DNA of 64,000 nt from an uncultured Eisenbergiella sp. Its GTDB lineage: Bacteria > Bacillota > Clostridia > Lachnospirales > Lachnospiraceae. Below are positions 7,272-16,135 of this stretch, one piece after another. Numbering within the stretch: position 1 is the stretch's first letter; every line of letters starts with the position of its first letter. The notes beneath the pieces were generated by a model. That model did no database searches. It was not told the origin of the DNA and saw only the letters and a program-made list of their open reading frames with translations. The stretch is from positions 1-64,000 of the forward strand of contig CAJUEL010000025.1 of the NCBI GenBank assembly GCA_910585455.1. Reading direction: 5' to 3'. Made by a program: the position numbers and the translations under genes.

Positions 7272-8465
7272 ATGATCGCAGAACAATACAGAAAGATGCT
7301 GGGACAAAAGTCGGTGATCCGTACGCTGGCGGAAAAGGCTGCGGAGCGCGCTGCCCTGATCGGAAAGGAAAATGTCTTTGACTACAGTCTGGGCAATCCG
7401 TCCGTGCCGGCGCCCCAGTGCTTTACGGAAGCGGTGCTTTCGCTTTTGCAGAAGGAGGAGCCGGTGGCGCTGCATGGCTACAGTCCGACGCTGGGGATCT
7501 GGTCCGTTAAGGAAGCGATAGCGGCGTCCTTAAATGAGCGTTTTGGCATGAATTACGGGCCGGAGCATATTTTTCCCACATCGGCGGCGGCGGCATCCAT
7601 CGCCCATGCGCTGCGGGCGGTGACGGCGCCAGGGGATGAGGTGTTGACCTTTGCACCCTTTTTCCCGGAATATCATCCCTATGTGGATCTGACGGGAGCG
7701 GTTCTTAAGGTGGTGCCTGCGGATACGAAGGCATTCCAGATCGATTTTGAAGCCTTTGAGAGCATGATCGGGGAAAAAACGGCGGCGGTGCTCATCAACA
7801 CGCCGAACAACCCGTCAGGCGCGGTCTATTCTGCGGATACGCTGACCAGGCTGGCGCGGATTCTGACGGAAAAAAGCAAAAGCTACGGACATGACATTTT
7901 CCTGATTTCCGACGAGCCCTACCGGGAAATCGTGTTTGACGGGAAAAAGCAGCCCTATGTTTCCGGATTTTATGCCAATACGATCGCCTGCTATTCCTTC
8001 TCCAAGGCGCTATCCCTGCCGGGGGAAAGAATCGGCTATCTGGCGGTCAATCCCGCCTGCCCGGATGCGGCGCTGATCGTGAATATGTGCGGGCAGATTT
8101 CCAGAGGGATCGGGCACAACTGCCCGTCCTCTCTCATGCAGCTTGCGGTGGCGAAGGTGCTGGATCAGACCGCGGATTTTTCCATTTATGAAAAGAACCG
8201 GAATCTGCTCTATGACTGTCTGACGGATATCGGGTTTGAGGTGGTAAAGCCGGAAGGGACCTTTTATATTTTCCCCAAAGCGCTGGAGGAGGATGCGGTA
8301 GCCTTCTGTGAAAAGGCGCTGCAGTATGATCTGGTGCTCGTTCCGGCGGACAGCTTTGCATGCCCTGGATATTTCCGGATGGCATATTGCGTGGATACGC
8401 AGAAGGTGGAACGCTCTCTTCCCGTGCTGCGCAGGTTTGCAAGGGAAATGTACGGCAGAGGCTGA
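7272..8465 (+). CDS. Pyridoxal-phosphate-dependent aminotransferase, class I/II
   Basis: A 397-residue fold-type I aminotransferase. Visible landmarks are the N-terminal substrate loop YSLGNPSVP, the cofactor-contacting PNNPSGAVY (about residue 178), the Asp/Tyr in ISDEPYREI, the Schiff-base lysine Lys245 in SFSKALSLPGERIGY, and the C-terminal arginine strand FRMAYC. It probably transaminates an aspartate- or aromatic-type amino acid, but specificity cannot be read from sequence. The start follows AAAGGAAGGAAAG. It sits 40 bases after the GH31 gene and may be co-transcribed with the patatin gene downstream. Confidence 0.9.
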   Translation: MIAEQYRKMLGQKSVIRTLAEKAAERAALIGKENVFDYSLGNPSVPAPQCFTEAVLSLLQKEEPVALHGYSPTLGIWSVKEAIAASLNERFGMNYGPEHIFPTSAAAASIAHALRAVTAPGDEVLTFAPFFPEYHPYVDLTGAVLKVVPADTKAFQIDFEAFESMIGEKTAAVLINTPNNPSGAVYSADTLTRLARILTEKSKSYGHDIFLISDEPYREIVFDGKKQPYVSGFYANTIACYSFSKALSLPGERIGYLAVNPACPDAALIVNMCGQISRGIGHNCPSSLMQLAVAKVLDQTADFSIYEKNRNLLYDCLTDIGFEVVKPEGTFYIFPKALEEDAVAFCEKALQYDLVLVPADSFACPGYFRMAYCVDTQKVERSLPVLRRFAREMYGRG

Positions 8466-8510
8466 AAAGCGTAACCGTTTGGGCATTGAATAGAAACAGG
8501 AGGCATATAC

Positions 8511-9362
8511 ATGCTATATCAGGCAGGACTTGTGCTGGAGGGCGGCGGCATGAAGGGCGTCTATACCTCCGGCGTGCTGGATTTTTTTCTGGATAAGGGA
8601 ATCAACTTTGCAAAGAGCTATGGCGTTTCGGCGGGCGCATGCACGCTGTGCAGCTATCTTTCCGGACAGCGGGGCAGGGGACTGGCGGTAACGGTGGATT
8701 ATCTGAAGGATAAAAATTACTGCAGTCTTTACAGCCTGCTGTGGACGGGGGATTTGTTCAATGTGGATATGTGCTACCGCAAAATCCCCGATGAGCTCAA
8801 TCCGTTTGATTATGACGCTTTTAACAAAAATGAAGGCAAAGGCTATGCGGTTGTGACCAATATTGTGACCGGGCTTGCAGAATATATGCCGCTTCGGGAT
8901 ATGCATAAGGATATTGCAGCGGTGCGCGCCTCCGCCTCCATGCCGCTGGTTTCCAGAAATGTGCCGATCGGCAGCGGATTGTATCTGGATGGCGGCATGG
9001 CGGATCCGATCCCGATTCTGCATGCCGTTACGGATGGAAACCGGAAAAATGTGGTGGTTATGACAAAAGAAGTCGGGTATCGCAGGGAGCCCTTCCGGAT
9101 GCTTCCTTTGATCCGGGCGAAATACCAAAGCTACCCGAAGGTGTATGAGCTCATGGAAAACCGCCATATCGCCTATAACCAGACGCTGGATTATCTGCGG
9201 GCGCAGGCGGAGGGCGGAAAGGTTTTTCTGCTGCAGCCAAAGCGCAAAAGCGATGTGGGAAGAGTGGAGAAGAACCGGGATAAGCTGCTTGCGCTGTATC
9301 AGGAGGGCTATGACGAGGCGGCGGAGCGATATGAGGAACTGATTGATTTTCTGGAAAAATAA
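8511..9362 (+). CDS. Patatin-like phospholipase (YjjU-like)
   Basis: A 283-residue serine hydrolase of the patatin fold. The oxyanion loop is LEGGGMKG (residues 7-14), the nucleophile is Ser40 in GVSAG and the catalytic aspartate is Asp160 in LDGGMADP, so the Ser-Asp dyad is intact. Bacterial homologues act as cytosolic acyl hydrolases or lysophospholipases. No signal peptide is seen. The start is set by AGGAGG at 8498-8503. It lies between an aminotransferase and uppP, all on the same strand with gaps of about 50 bases. Confidence 0.9.
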   Translation: MLYQAGLVLEGGGMKGVYTSGVLDFFLDKGINFAKSYGVSAGACTLCSYLSGQRGRGLAVTVDYLKDKNYCSLYSLLWTGDLFNVDMCYRKIPDELNPFDYDAFNKNEGKGYAVVTNIVTGLAEYMPLRDMHKDIAAVRASASMPLVSRNVPIGSGLYLDGGMADPIPILHAVTDGNRKNVVVMTKEVGYRREPFRMLPLIRAKYQSYPKVYELMENRHIAYNQTLDYLRAQAEGGKVFLLQPKRKSDVGRVEKNRDKLLALYQEGYDEAAERYEELIDFLEK

Positions 9363-9412
9363 ATGTCACCGGTCATGGAGAAAGCGGTGAAAAATAAAGG
9401 GAGGTTTCAGCA

Positions 9413-10264
9413 TTGGAGAATTTGATAGAGCTGTTAAAGGCGGTGCTGTTTGGCGTCGTGGAGGGAATCACGGAATGGCTGCCCATCAGCAGTACCGGGC
9501 ATATGATTTTGCTCAATGAATTCGTGCATATGCAGGTGCGGCAGGAATTCTGGGATATGTTTCTGGTGGTGGTGCAGCTGGGGGCGATCCTTGCCGTGGT
9601 CATTTTGTACTGGAATAAGATTTTTCCCTTTGATTTTTCCAGACAGGCAAAAAGCGTCATTCGCACGGATATTTTCATGATGTGGTTTAAAATTGTCGCG
9701 GCGTGCGTTCCGGCGGCGGTGGTGGGTATTTTTTTCGATGAATTTCTGGAAAAATATTTATATAATCCGGTCACGGTCGCGATCATGTTGATTTTGTTCG
9801 GTATCGGATTTCTCATCATTGAGAATGGCAATAAGGGGAAGAAAGCCCGGGTGCGCAGCTTGAAGAAGCTGACCTTTCAGGACGCGCTGATCATTGGTCT
9901 GTTTCAGCTGATCGCGGCGATATTTCCCGGCACCTCCCGTTCCGGCGCGACGATTCTGGGCGGATTGATGATCGGGGTTTCCCGGACCGTGGCGGCAGAA
10001 TTTACCTTCTTTCTGGCGATTCCGGTCATGCTGGGGGCGAGCCTGTTAAAGATCGTGAAGTTTGGGTTTGCCTTTGAGGGAAATGAGATTATGATTTTGC
10101 TGGTGGGCATGGTGGTGGCGTTTGTGGTGTCCGTGGCAGTCATCCGGTTTCTGATGGGCTATATCAAAAAACACGATTTCAAGGCCTTTGGCTGGTATCG
10201 CATCGTTCTCGGCGCGCTGGTGCTGGTTTACTTCTTCCTCATCAAGGGGCGTGTGGGCGCATAG
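9413..10264 (+). CDS. uppP: Undecaprenyl-diphosphatase UppP (BacA)
   Basis: A 283-residue membrane enzyme that dephosphorylates undecaprenyl pyrophosphate to recycle the lipid carrier for peptidoglycan and surface glycans; it also gives bacitracin tolerance. The two signature motifs are present: EGITEWLPISSTGH near the N-terminus and PGTSRSGAT near residue 180, with about eight hydrophobic segments. The start is TTG at 9413, ten bases after AAAGGGAGG; no ATG lies nearby in frame. A strong hairpin terminator follows at 10277. Confidence 0.95.
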   Translation: MENLIELLKAVLFGVVEGITEWLPISSTGHMILLNEFVHMQVRQEFWDMFLVVVQLGAILAVVILYWNKIFPFDFSRQAKSVIRTDIFMMWFKIVAACVPAAVVGIFFDEFLEKYLYNPVTVAIMLILFGIGFLIIENGNKGKKARVRSLKKLTFQDALIIGLFQLIAAIFPGTSRSGATILGGLMIGVSRTVAAEFTFFLAIPVMLGASLLKIVKFGFAFEGNEIMILLVGMVVAFVVSVAVIRFLMGYIKKHDFKAFGWYRIVLGALVLVYFFLIKGRVGA

Positions 10265-10276
10265 TGTGAAGAATAT

Positions 10277-10326
10277 AAAAACGGGCTTTCGCCCTGCAGA
10301 ATATTGCAGAGGCGAAAGCCCGTTTT
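10277..10326. terminator. Bidirectional Rho-independent terminator
   Basis: AAAACGGGCTTTCGCC and GGCGAAAGCCCGTTTT form a 16-bp stem flanked by A and T runs, so it can terminate uppP (+) and the convergent lipoprotein gene (-). Confidence 0.9.
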
Positions 10327-10405
10327 CATTCTGTGAGCGGCAGACAGGAGGGCGAAGGGAGAAAACATCCGGATGCCATCCTGTCGCTTGCCGGCAAAAA
10401 TCAGT

Positions 10406-11575
10406 TTATTCGGCATCAAAGGAAATGCCATCCTTGATGATGCAAATGTTGGTTTTACCGGGATTTAAGACGATTTCGTTGCCGTCATCATCATAGTACC
10501 TGGTTGCGCCGTAGTCGCTCGTTTTTTTCCATCTCACATGGATGCCCTTGCCGTTTGTGAAAAAGTACCCGTCCTTGGTATCGTCATGGCACTGGAAGCC
10601 GAGATAGCCATTGGAATCCCGGTTCTCATAATGGGCGATCTGCACGATGACATTTTTGAAAGCCAGCTGCTGGTTGTTCGCGCCGTCGATGTGCTTCTTG
10701 TCGCCGCTTTGCATGCCCTGGAAGCGATAATACAGACCGTCGGATTCGTTATATTCAAAGTAGGTCTTGGTCATCGGGTAAGGACCTGACAAATCAATTT
10801 TGCTGGCGCTGATCAGACCGCTGTACTGCTCCAGCGTATTGGGAGAGGAGGCGGAGGCGAACTGGAAATGATCGCCTGTGTAATTTTCCGTATAGGTTTC
10901 GGAATAGCCCAGTTTCTGTATCGCGGATAAAATCCGATCCCCGCTGGTATAGGCGTTATGCGGCGCCTTCCGGTCATCCGTGCGGTAGAAGGCGGCGTCC
11001 ACCAGTCCCTTTTTCTGGGAGGAGTCGGATGCGAGCACAGCGCCGGTGATATTGTTCGTGGTAGGATCGTTAATGATATCCAGGATGTAGAAGGGACCGC
11101 CGATGTGGCAATAAACCGCATCCCATTCCTTTGCCCAGTATACGTAATAGTCGCGGCAGCTTCTGATATTGCCGATCCGATCCATATTTCTCCAGTCCTT
11201 AAAGACTGCCATTAAACGTGTCATATTGCCTTCTACGCTGCATTCATATAAAATATCCGCATTGGAAATGCCGTATTGGGGCAGACAGGCGTTTTCGTTC
11301 GGAATCATGACCGCGATCGGTCTCTGGTTTTCCAGATCGCCCGAAATCCATTCTCCGGTCAGAGTGCTTTTTACCATGCCTTCCTCGGGCGGAAGGTCTT
11401 CGTTGACGGTTTCCGTCTCAGGCTGTGTTTCTGCCGGAGGCGGCGTTGTTTCCTGGGGGGTAGATTCCAATTCGTTAATCGCAACCGTTTCAACAGGAGC
11501 CTCTTCTTTCCCGCAGCCGGCCAGCAAAGTCATGCAGGTCAGACCGGTCAGAAGAATGACAGCTAATTTCTTCAT
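10406..11575 (-). CDS. DUF3048 lipoprotein (YerB-like)
   Basis: A 389-residue predicted lipoprotein: signal peptide MKKLAVILLTGLTCMTLLAGC with lipobox LAGC, then a Pro/Thr/Glu-rich linker (residues about 25-60), then the DUF3048 region starting near RPIAVMIPNENACLPQYGISNADILYE. Members of this family, such as Bacillus YerB, are membrane-anchored with unclear function. The start at 11575 (minus) is chosen because the signal peptide begins there and GCGAGG precedes it; the ATG at 11602 would add nine odd residues. It is monocistronic, with its own promoter at 11649-11677. Confidence 0.88.
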   Translation of the reverse strand: MKKLAVILLTGLTCMTLLAGCGKEEAPVETVAINELESTPQETTPPPAETQPETETVNEDLPPEEGMVKSTLTGEWISGDLENQRPIAVMIPNENACLPQYGISNADILYECSVEGNMTRLMAVFKDWRNMDRIGNIRSCRDYYVYWAKEWDAVYCHIGGPFYILDIINDPTTNNITGAVLASDSSQKKGLVDAAFYRTDDRKAPHNAYTSGDRILSAIQKLGYSETYTENYTGDHFQFASASSPNTLEQYSGLISASKIDLSGPYPMTKTYFEYNESDGLYYRFQGMQSGDKKHIDGANNQQLAFKNVIVQIAHYENRDSNGYLGFQCHDDTKDGYFFTNGKGIHVRWKKTSDYGATRYYDDDGNEIVLNPGKTNICIIKDGISFDAE

Positions 11576-11648
11576 GTAACAATATCCTCGCTTTCTTTCC
11601 ATTCATTGATAACGACAAGTCCGGACAAGCTCCGGCGCCATGTTATTG

Positions 11649-11677
11649 ATTATAACGTAACGGGAAAAGTTTGTCAC
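11649..11677 (-). promoter_or_regulatory. Promoter of the DUF3048 lipoprotein gene
   Basis: On the minus strand GTGACA (11672-11677) and TATAAT (11649-11654) are 17 bases apart, about 75 bases before the start codon. Confidence 0.7.
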
Positions 11678-11828
11678 TATTTATTCGCGTTTTTTCCGGA
11701 AAAATATATCCGCAGCCCATTACCCCGCCTGCCCTTCCCGGCTATTCTCCCCACCCCGTCAAAAGTAACGGGCGGAAAGCCGGCAAAAGAAGATTGCGCA
11801 AAATTTGATGGAATTGAGAACAGGGATG

Positions 11829-11837
11829 TGATAAAAT
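11829..11837 (+). promoter_or_regulatory. Possible extended -10 promoter
   Basis: TG at 11829-11830, one base, then TAAAAT at 11832-11837 form an extended -10 element about 50 bases before the small membrane protein gene. No good -35 is visible. Confidence 0.35.
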
Positions 11838-11886
11838 AACAGTGTTGCATGGTTCAATAGATCTGAATTTGCAAAGGAGCATCGGG

Positions 11887-12069
11887 ATGAGAAAAAAATA
11901 TTTGAATATGGCCGTTATTGGTGTGGTATTTTGTCTTATGGCTTGTGTAAATCTGTTACTCGATATTAACGGCATATTAGCCCTTGTTCAAATTGTTTTT
12001 GGGATACCTTTTGTTGTGACAGGATTGATTCAGATATCCGTGAGGGCGGACAGACAGGAGCTAAGGTGA
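11887..12069 (+). CDS. Small two-helix membrane protein
   Basis: A 60-residue protein beginning MRKKYLNMAVIG with two hydrophobic helices (about residues 7-24 and 28-49) and a short charged tail. I do not recognise a family. ATG 11887 has AAAGGAG eight bases upstream; the in-frame TTG further upstream is not supported. Its stop overlaps the GTG start of the GT39-like gene (GTGA at 12066), so the two are translationally coupled and probably act together at the membrane. Confidence 0.65.
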   Translation: MRKKYLNMAVIGVVFCLMACVNLLLDINGILALVQIVFGIPFVVTGLIQISVRADRQELR

Positions 12070-13751
12070 AACAGGCGGAGATTTTGGGAGAACATAGAAA
12101 AAAGTGGCAGCGGCAAAAGGCGGACGGCAGGACACGGCTGTATTTCATGATGGGCGTGATTCTTTTGCTGCAATTGCTGGTGATTTTATATTTTTGCGGT
12201 AAAAAAACAGGCTTTCATTATGATGAGTATTATTCCTATTATTCTTCCAATGTAAGCCGTGGGCTTGTGCCGACGGACCGGGAGTGGAAGAGCGGCGCAG
12301 AAATTCTGGACGAATTTGTGGTGAAAAGGGGGGAAGGGTTTCGCTTTTCGGATGTGGTGCGCATGCAGACCTATGATGTGCATCCGCCTTTTTACTATCT
12401 ATTGCTGCACGCGGTGTGTTCCCTGACGCCGGATGTATTTTCCAAATGGTCCGGACTGCTTTTGAATCTGGTGTTTTTTGCGGCGGGCTGGTTTGTCCTG
12501 GCGCGTCTGACCTTTGCGCTGGTGTGCAGCACGCAGGGAGAAAAAAACGGGCGCATCGCGTCTTTGGCAATCTGTCTGCTTTACGGCTTTAATCCCGCAG
12601 TGATCAGCGGCATTATGCTGGTGCGGATGTATATGCTGCTGGAGCTTTTGGTGTTGTTTCTTTCCTGGCTGCATGTCCGGGCGGTTATCCGAAACAGGCG
12701 CGGATGGAAATTTTATGTGCCGGTCATCATTACGGTATATCTTGGATTTTTGACCCATTATTATTTCGCGGTTTATCTTTTCTTTCTGGCGGCAGCGATG
12801 GAAGTGCATCTGCTTTTGGAAAAGAAAGCCTGGGGACAGCGGTGGAAAAATTGTTTTATTTATGGCTTTGCGGTGGCAGGCGCCATGATAGCGGCAATAG
12901 TCAGCTATCCCGCCTGTCTGGGACATATTTTCCGGGGATATCGCGGGACGGAGGCGATGGGAGAATTTTTCAACCTGCAAAATACCATGGGGCGTCTGCG
13001 CTTTTTTGCAGGGCTGCTCAATGAATATGTGTTTTCTTCTACGTTGCCCCTGCTGCTTCTGTTGCTTCTGCTGCTGGGAGTGACGGTGAAAATGCTGCAA
13101 AGACGAAAGGGCGTGCAAAGGGAGAGGGGAAAGTATAGCGCGTTGTGGATTTTGATGGCTGCGGTGGCAGGATATTTTGCGGTGGTTACGAAAACTGCGC
13201 TTTTGACAGCGGAAGAGGCGAATCGCTATCAGCTCCCGGTCTATGGATTGATTCTGATGCTGTTCCTGGTGATGACGGTGCTGCTTGCCGGCAGAATTGT
13301 GCTGCTGTCTGATCCCATAAAAAGAAAAAATGTCCTGATGTGGGCATTGGCGGGGCTTTTGCTTGTGCTGCCCTTTTTGGGGGAAATAAACGGACTTCTG
13401 CGCCGCAGAGTGCTCTTTTTGTATGAAGAGGATGCGGAAAACATTGCCCTTGCACAAGAAAATCATGCGGTTCCCGTGGTTTATTTTTATAATGGAAACC
13501 TGACGTGGATGATCTGGGATGAATCTCTGGAGCTGATGCAGTATGACCGGATTTATTTTGTGAACATAGCGGATCTGTCTCCGCTTACAGATGATGTGCT
13601 GCAGGAAGCGCAGCGGCTGCTTGTCTATGTAGCGCGGGGGGAGGAGCAGGAGAGAGCGGTTTTTCTGGCAAAGGAAGCGCTCCGTGAGGGAAAACGTGCA
13701 GAAAAGGTGCGGGAGCTTTTGTATTGTGATCTGTACGAAATCACCGAATAA
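12066..13751 (+). CDS. GT39-like polytopic membrane glycosyltransferase
   Basis: A 561-residue protein with about 10-12 hydrophobic segments. The first periplasmic loop has HYDEYYSYYSSN (about residues 52-63), the acidic motif typical of lipid-phosphate-sugar-dependent GT-C enzymes of the PMT/ArnT group. A YDVHPPFYYLLLH stretch after it is also characteristic. It likely transfers a sugar from a polyprenyl-phosphate donor onto a cell-surface acceptor. The start is GTG 12066, overlapping the preceding stop; AGGAG lies at 12057. A clear terminator follows. The donor might come from the GtrB-like enzyme at 23296, but that is inference. Confidence 0.75.
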   Translation: MKQAEILGEHRKKWQRQKADGRTRLYFMMGVILLLQLLVILYFCGKKTGFHYDEYYSYYSSNVSRGLVPTDREWKSGAEILDEFVVKRGEGFRFSDVVRMQTYDVHPPFYYLLLHAVCSLTPDVFSKWSGLLLNLVFFAAGWFVLARLTFALVCSTQGEKNGRIASLAICLLYGFNPAVISGIMLVRMYMLLELLVLFLSWLHVRAVIRNRRGWKFYVPVIITVYLGFLTHYYFAVYLFFLAAAMEVHLLLEKKAWGQRWKNCFIYGFAVAGAMIAAIVSYPACLGHIFRGYRGTEAMGEFFNLQNTMGRLRFFAGLLNEYVFSSTLPLLLLLLLLLGVTVKMLQRRKGVQRERGKYSALWILMAAVAGYFAVVTKTALLTAEEANRYQLPVYGLILMLFLVMTVLLAGRIVLLSDPIKRKNVLMWALAGLLLVLPFLGEINGLLRRRVLFLYEEDAENIALAQENHAVPVVYFYNGNLTWMIWDESLELMQYDRIYFVNIADLSPLTDDVLQEAQRLLVYVARGEEQERAVFLAKEALREGKRAEKVRELLYCDLYEITE

Positions 13752-13759
13752 GAATACCA

Positions 13760-13797
13760 AAAACGTGCGCCAGCTGTCTGACGCACGTTTTATTTTT
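13760..13797 (+). terminator. Rho-independent terminator after the GT39-like gene
   Basis: AAAACGTGCG pairs with CGCACGTTTT, followed by ATTTTTG. It starts nine bases past the stop codon. Confidence 0.88.
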
Positions 13798-13879
13798 GTG
13801 AACAGGGAGCCGGGCGGCCGTGCCTGCACGGACAGCTGGCGAATGCCGCAAGGGTTCTATAGGCTGTAGCATGAGAAAA

Positions 13880-14341
13880 TCATCCTAAAAACAGGCAGTA
13901 GCAGGTGCCGATGGCGATGCCGAGGATAGCGCCGATGAGCACCTGCAGTGGCGTGTGCCCGATAAATTCTTTTAATTTTTCCTCGTAGGAAAGGGGCTTT
14001 CCCATATTCTGGAAAAATGTGATCATTTCATTGATGACCTGTGCCTGTAGTCCGGTTTCTCTTCGTACGCCCCGCGCATCATACATGACAATGATGGCGA
14101 GAATGGCGGAGACTGCAAACTGGAAGCTGCCGCCGCCGTAGAGGATGCCGGTGGAGGTGGCAAGGGCGCATACGGTTGCGGAGTGAGAGCTGGGCATGCC
14201 GCCGCTGCCGGTCAGGCGCTCCGGGCTGAAATTTTTGTTGATGCAGGTGTCGATGATCGTTTTGAGCACCTGGGCGACGAACCAGCCCGTGACAGCTGCC
14301 ATGAAAACGGTATTGTGTACCAGTTCATTAATAAAGTTCAT
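13880..14341 (-). CDS. Divergent PAP2 family membrane protein (DUF212, YuiD-like)
   Basis: A 153-residue protein with the DUF212 landmarks SGGMPSSHSATVCALATS (residues about 47-64) and YDARGVRRETGLQAQVIN. The SSH and R/H residues recall the acid-phosphatase/vanadium-dependent fold, hence divergent PAP2. Four to five hydrophobic segments are seen. Its exact substrate is unknown. The start at 14341 follows GGAGAGG at eight bases; the longer start at 14359 lies within that ribosome site region and is rejected. Palindromic element B lies upstream between this gene and the end of proS. Confidence 0.9.
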   Translation of the reverse strand: MNFINELVHNTVFMAAVTGWFVAQVLKTIIDTCINKNFSPERLTGSGGMPSSHSATVCALATSTGILYGGGSFQFAVSAILAIIVMYDARGVRRETGLQAQVINEMITFFQNMGKPLSYEEKLKEFIGHTPLQVLIGAILGIAIGTCYCLFLG

Positions 14342-14458
14342 ATCGAAACCTCTCCTCATTTGTGGTTTCTATTTTACCCTCTTTTTGGAGGAATTACAAG
14401 AACAGGCGAAATAAATTTGATTTTTATGCGATTGCCCGTGGTACTTTTGGCGGAATGG

Positions 14459-14763
14459 GGAGAAAGGACGGGAGGGACATACGGGGAAACGGGCGGAGAA
14501 AAGGCGGACGGGCGGAGGACACAGGCTGTTTCCAGCCGCATTATCCGGAGCGGGAAATTCCACAAAATGACCGGCTATTCCTGAACGGAACCGGGCGCAA
14601 AAAACTCACTGCGTTCAGACAGTTTTGCGCCCGGTTCCAGGAATATCCGTCCATTTTGGGAATTTCTCCGCTCCGGACAGAGCGACTGGAAACAGCCTGT
14701 GTCCTCCGCCCGTCCGCCCTCCCTCCGCCCGTTTCCCCGTATATCCCTCCCGTCCTTTCTCCC
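14459..14763. repeat. Long palindromic element B (305 bases)
   Basis: The arms 14459-14604 and 14623-14763 are nearly perfect reverse complements (GGGAGAAAGGACGGGAGGGA... against ...TCCCTCCCGTCCTTTCTCCC). The loop at 14605-14622 (CTCACTGCGTTCAGACAG) is the exact reverse complement of the loop of element A, and the core 14520-14702 matches the core of A, both 183 bases long. The outer arms differ from A. It begins 13 bases past the proS stop codon and may terminate proS. Confidence 0.9.
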
Positions 14764-14776
14764 TCTGCAGCCGTAA

Positions 14777-16105
14777 CTATTGTGCGTCCGTCAGGATTAG
14801 CCGGATCTGTTCCGCAGCCGTTTCTATGGGAACGGCGGTGGAAAATTTCTTGTCCCGTGAAACGATTTCCACGATATTCTGCCGGATGTTCCGGGGGCTT
14901 ATGATGGCCCGGAAGGGAGCGCCGATCAGGTCGGCGTCGGAAAACATGATGCCTGTGCTGACCGGGCGGTCATCGTAGATGACTTCGATGCCGTTGCTCT
15001 GCAACTTCCCATACAGCGCGTCGGCACAGGCTTTTACCCCGGGAGCATCGGCGCGTACGGCGCAAAGATGTATCTGCCAGGGGGCCACCGCCAGGGGCCA
15101 TATGGGGCCATGATCATCATGGTGGGCTTCGCAGATGGAGGCGGCGAGCCTGCCGATGCCAATGCCGTAGCAGCCCATGACCGGATATTGTGTTTCTCCG
15201 TTTTTGCCGGTAAAGGTCATGTTCATGGATCTGGTGTATTTGGTTCCCAGCTGGAAGATGTTGCCCACCTCAATGCCCCGGGAAACCGAAAGCGCCGGCT
15301 TTTTGCAGTGTGGGCAGATGTCGCCTTCCTGTACTTTGGCAGAATCATGCAAATCTGTATTCCGGACATCACAGGTCATATCAGGTCCGGCATGGTGGGC
15401 TTCCATGTTTGCCCGGTAATCGCATTCCTTACAGATGACGATGGAATCTTCTCCGACCGGGGTGAGCAGCATAAATTCGTGAGAAATGCTGCCGCCCATC
15501 ATGCCGGAATCGGATGCGACCGATATGACGTCTGGCAGTCCCACTCTGAAAAAGATGCGGTGATAGGCATCGTGACAGCGGGCATAGTATTCCTCCAGAT
15601 CCGCCTGATTTGTGTGGAAGGAATAGGCGTCCTTCATGGTAAATTCCCGGACCCGGATCAGTCCTGCCCGCGGTCTTGCTTCATCCCGGAATTTGGTCTG
15701 GAACTGGTAAATCATGAACGGATATTTTGTGTAGCTTTGTCCGTATTCCCGCACCAGCGAAACAGCCGCCTCCTCATGTGTCATTCCCAGGACCAGAGGG
15801 CTGTTGCTGCGGTCATGGAAACGCACCATTTCTTTGCCGATGCTTTCATATCTGCCGGATTCCTGCCATAGGGATGCGGGCATCACGACGGGAAACTGCA
15901 CCTCCTGTCCGTCAATTGCGTCCATTTCCTCACGAATAATTTCTTCAATTTTCCGGGTCACTCTTTTGAGCGGCATGTAAGAGGAATAGATGCCGTTTGC
16001 CACATATTTTATGTAGCCGCCGCGCATCATGAGCGCATGGCTGTCCACGATACAGTCTGCCGGTTTTTCCCGGAAGCGATCTCCCACAAGCTTTTCCAGT
16101 TTCAT
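14777..16105 (-). CDS. proS: Prolyl-tRNA synthetase, short form without the INS editing domain
   Basis: A 442-residue class II synthetase that charges tRNA-Pro. Motif 2 is visible in QFQTKFRDEARPRAGLIRVREFTMKDAYSF and the substrate loop in LGMTHEE; motif 3 follows in GCYGIGIGRL. The C-terminal anticodon-binding domain starts near PWQIHLCAVRAD. Standard bacterial ProRS is about 570 residues and carries a roughly 180-residue editing insertion between CDYAAN and GIEVG. Here only about 55 residues separate CDYRAN from GIEVGNIFQLGTKY, including a CPHC pair, so the editing domain is absent. The start at 16105 has GGAGGT upstream. A T-box leader and a sigma-A promoter precede it. Confidence 0.93.
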   Translation of the reverse strand: MKLEKLVGDRFREKPADCIVDSHALMMRGGYIKYVANGIYSSYMPLKRVTRKIEEIIREEMDAIDGQEVQFPVVMPASLWQESGRYESIGKEMVRFHDRSNSPLVLGMTHEEAAVSLVREYGQSYTKYPFMIYQFQTKFRDEARPRAGLIRVREFTMKDAYSFHTNQADLEEYYARCHDAYHRIFFRVGLPDVISVASDSGMMGGSISHEFMLLTPVGEDSIVICKECDYRANMEAHHAGPDMTCDVRNTDLHDSAKVQEGDICPHCKKPALSVSRGIEVGNIFQLGTKYTRSMNMTFTGKNGETQYPVMGCYGIGIGRLAASICEAHHDDHGPIWPLAVAPWQIHLCAVRADAPGVKACADALYGKLQSNGIEVIYDDRPVSTGIMFSDADLIGAPFRAIISPRNIRQNIVEIVSRDKKFSTAVPIETAAEQIRLILTDAQ

Positions 16106-16135
16106 AAATGATACCTCCATTCTTCTTTTTTGAAC

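Noticed and set aside
12399..13829. A 476-codon open frame on the minus strand opposite the GT39-like gene.
   Set aside because: It is His/Gln/Arg-rich, has no family resemblance, no ribosome site, and is the mirror of a clear coding gene; it is an antisense artefact of codon use.
14459..14763. Element B called simply as the proS terminator.
   Set aside because: The arms are far longer than a terminator needs and there is no T-run at the outer end; termination may be a side effect.
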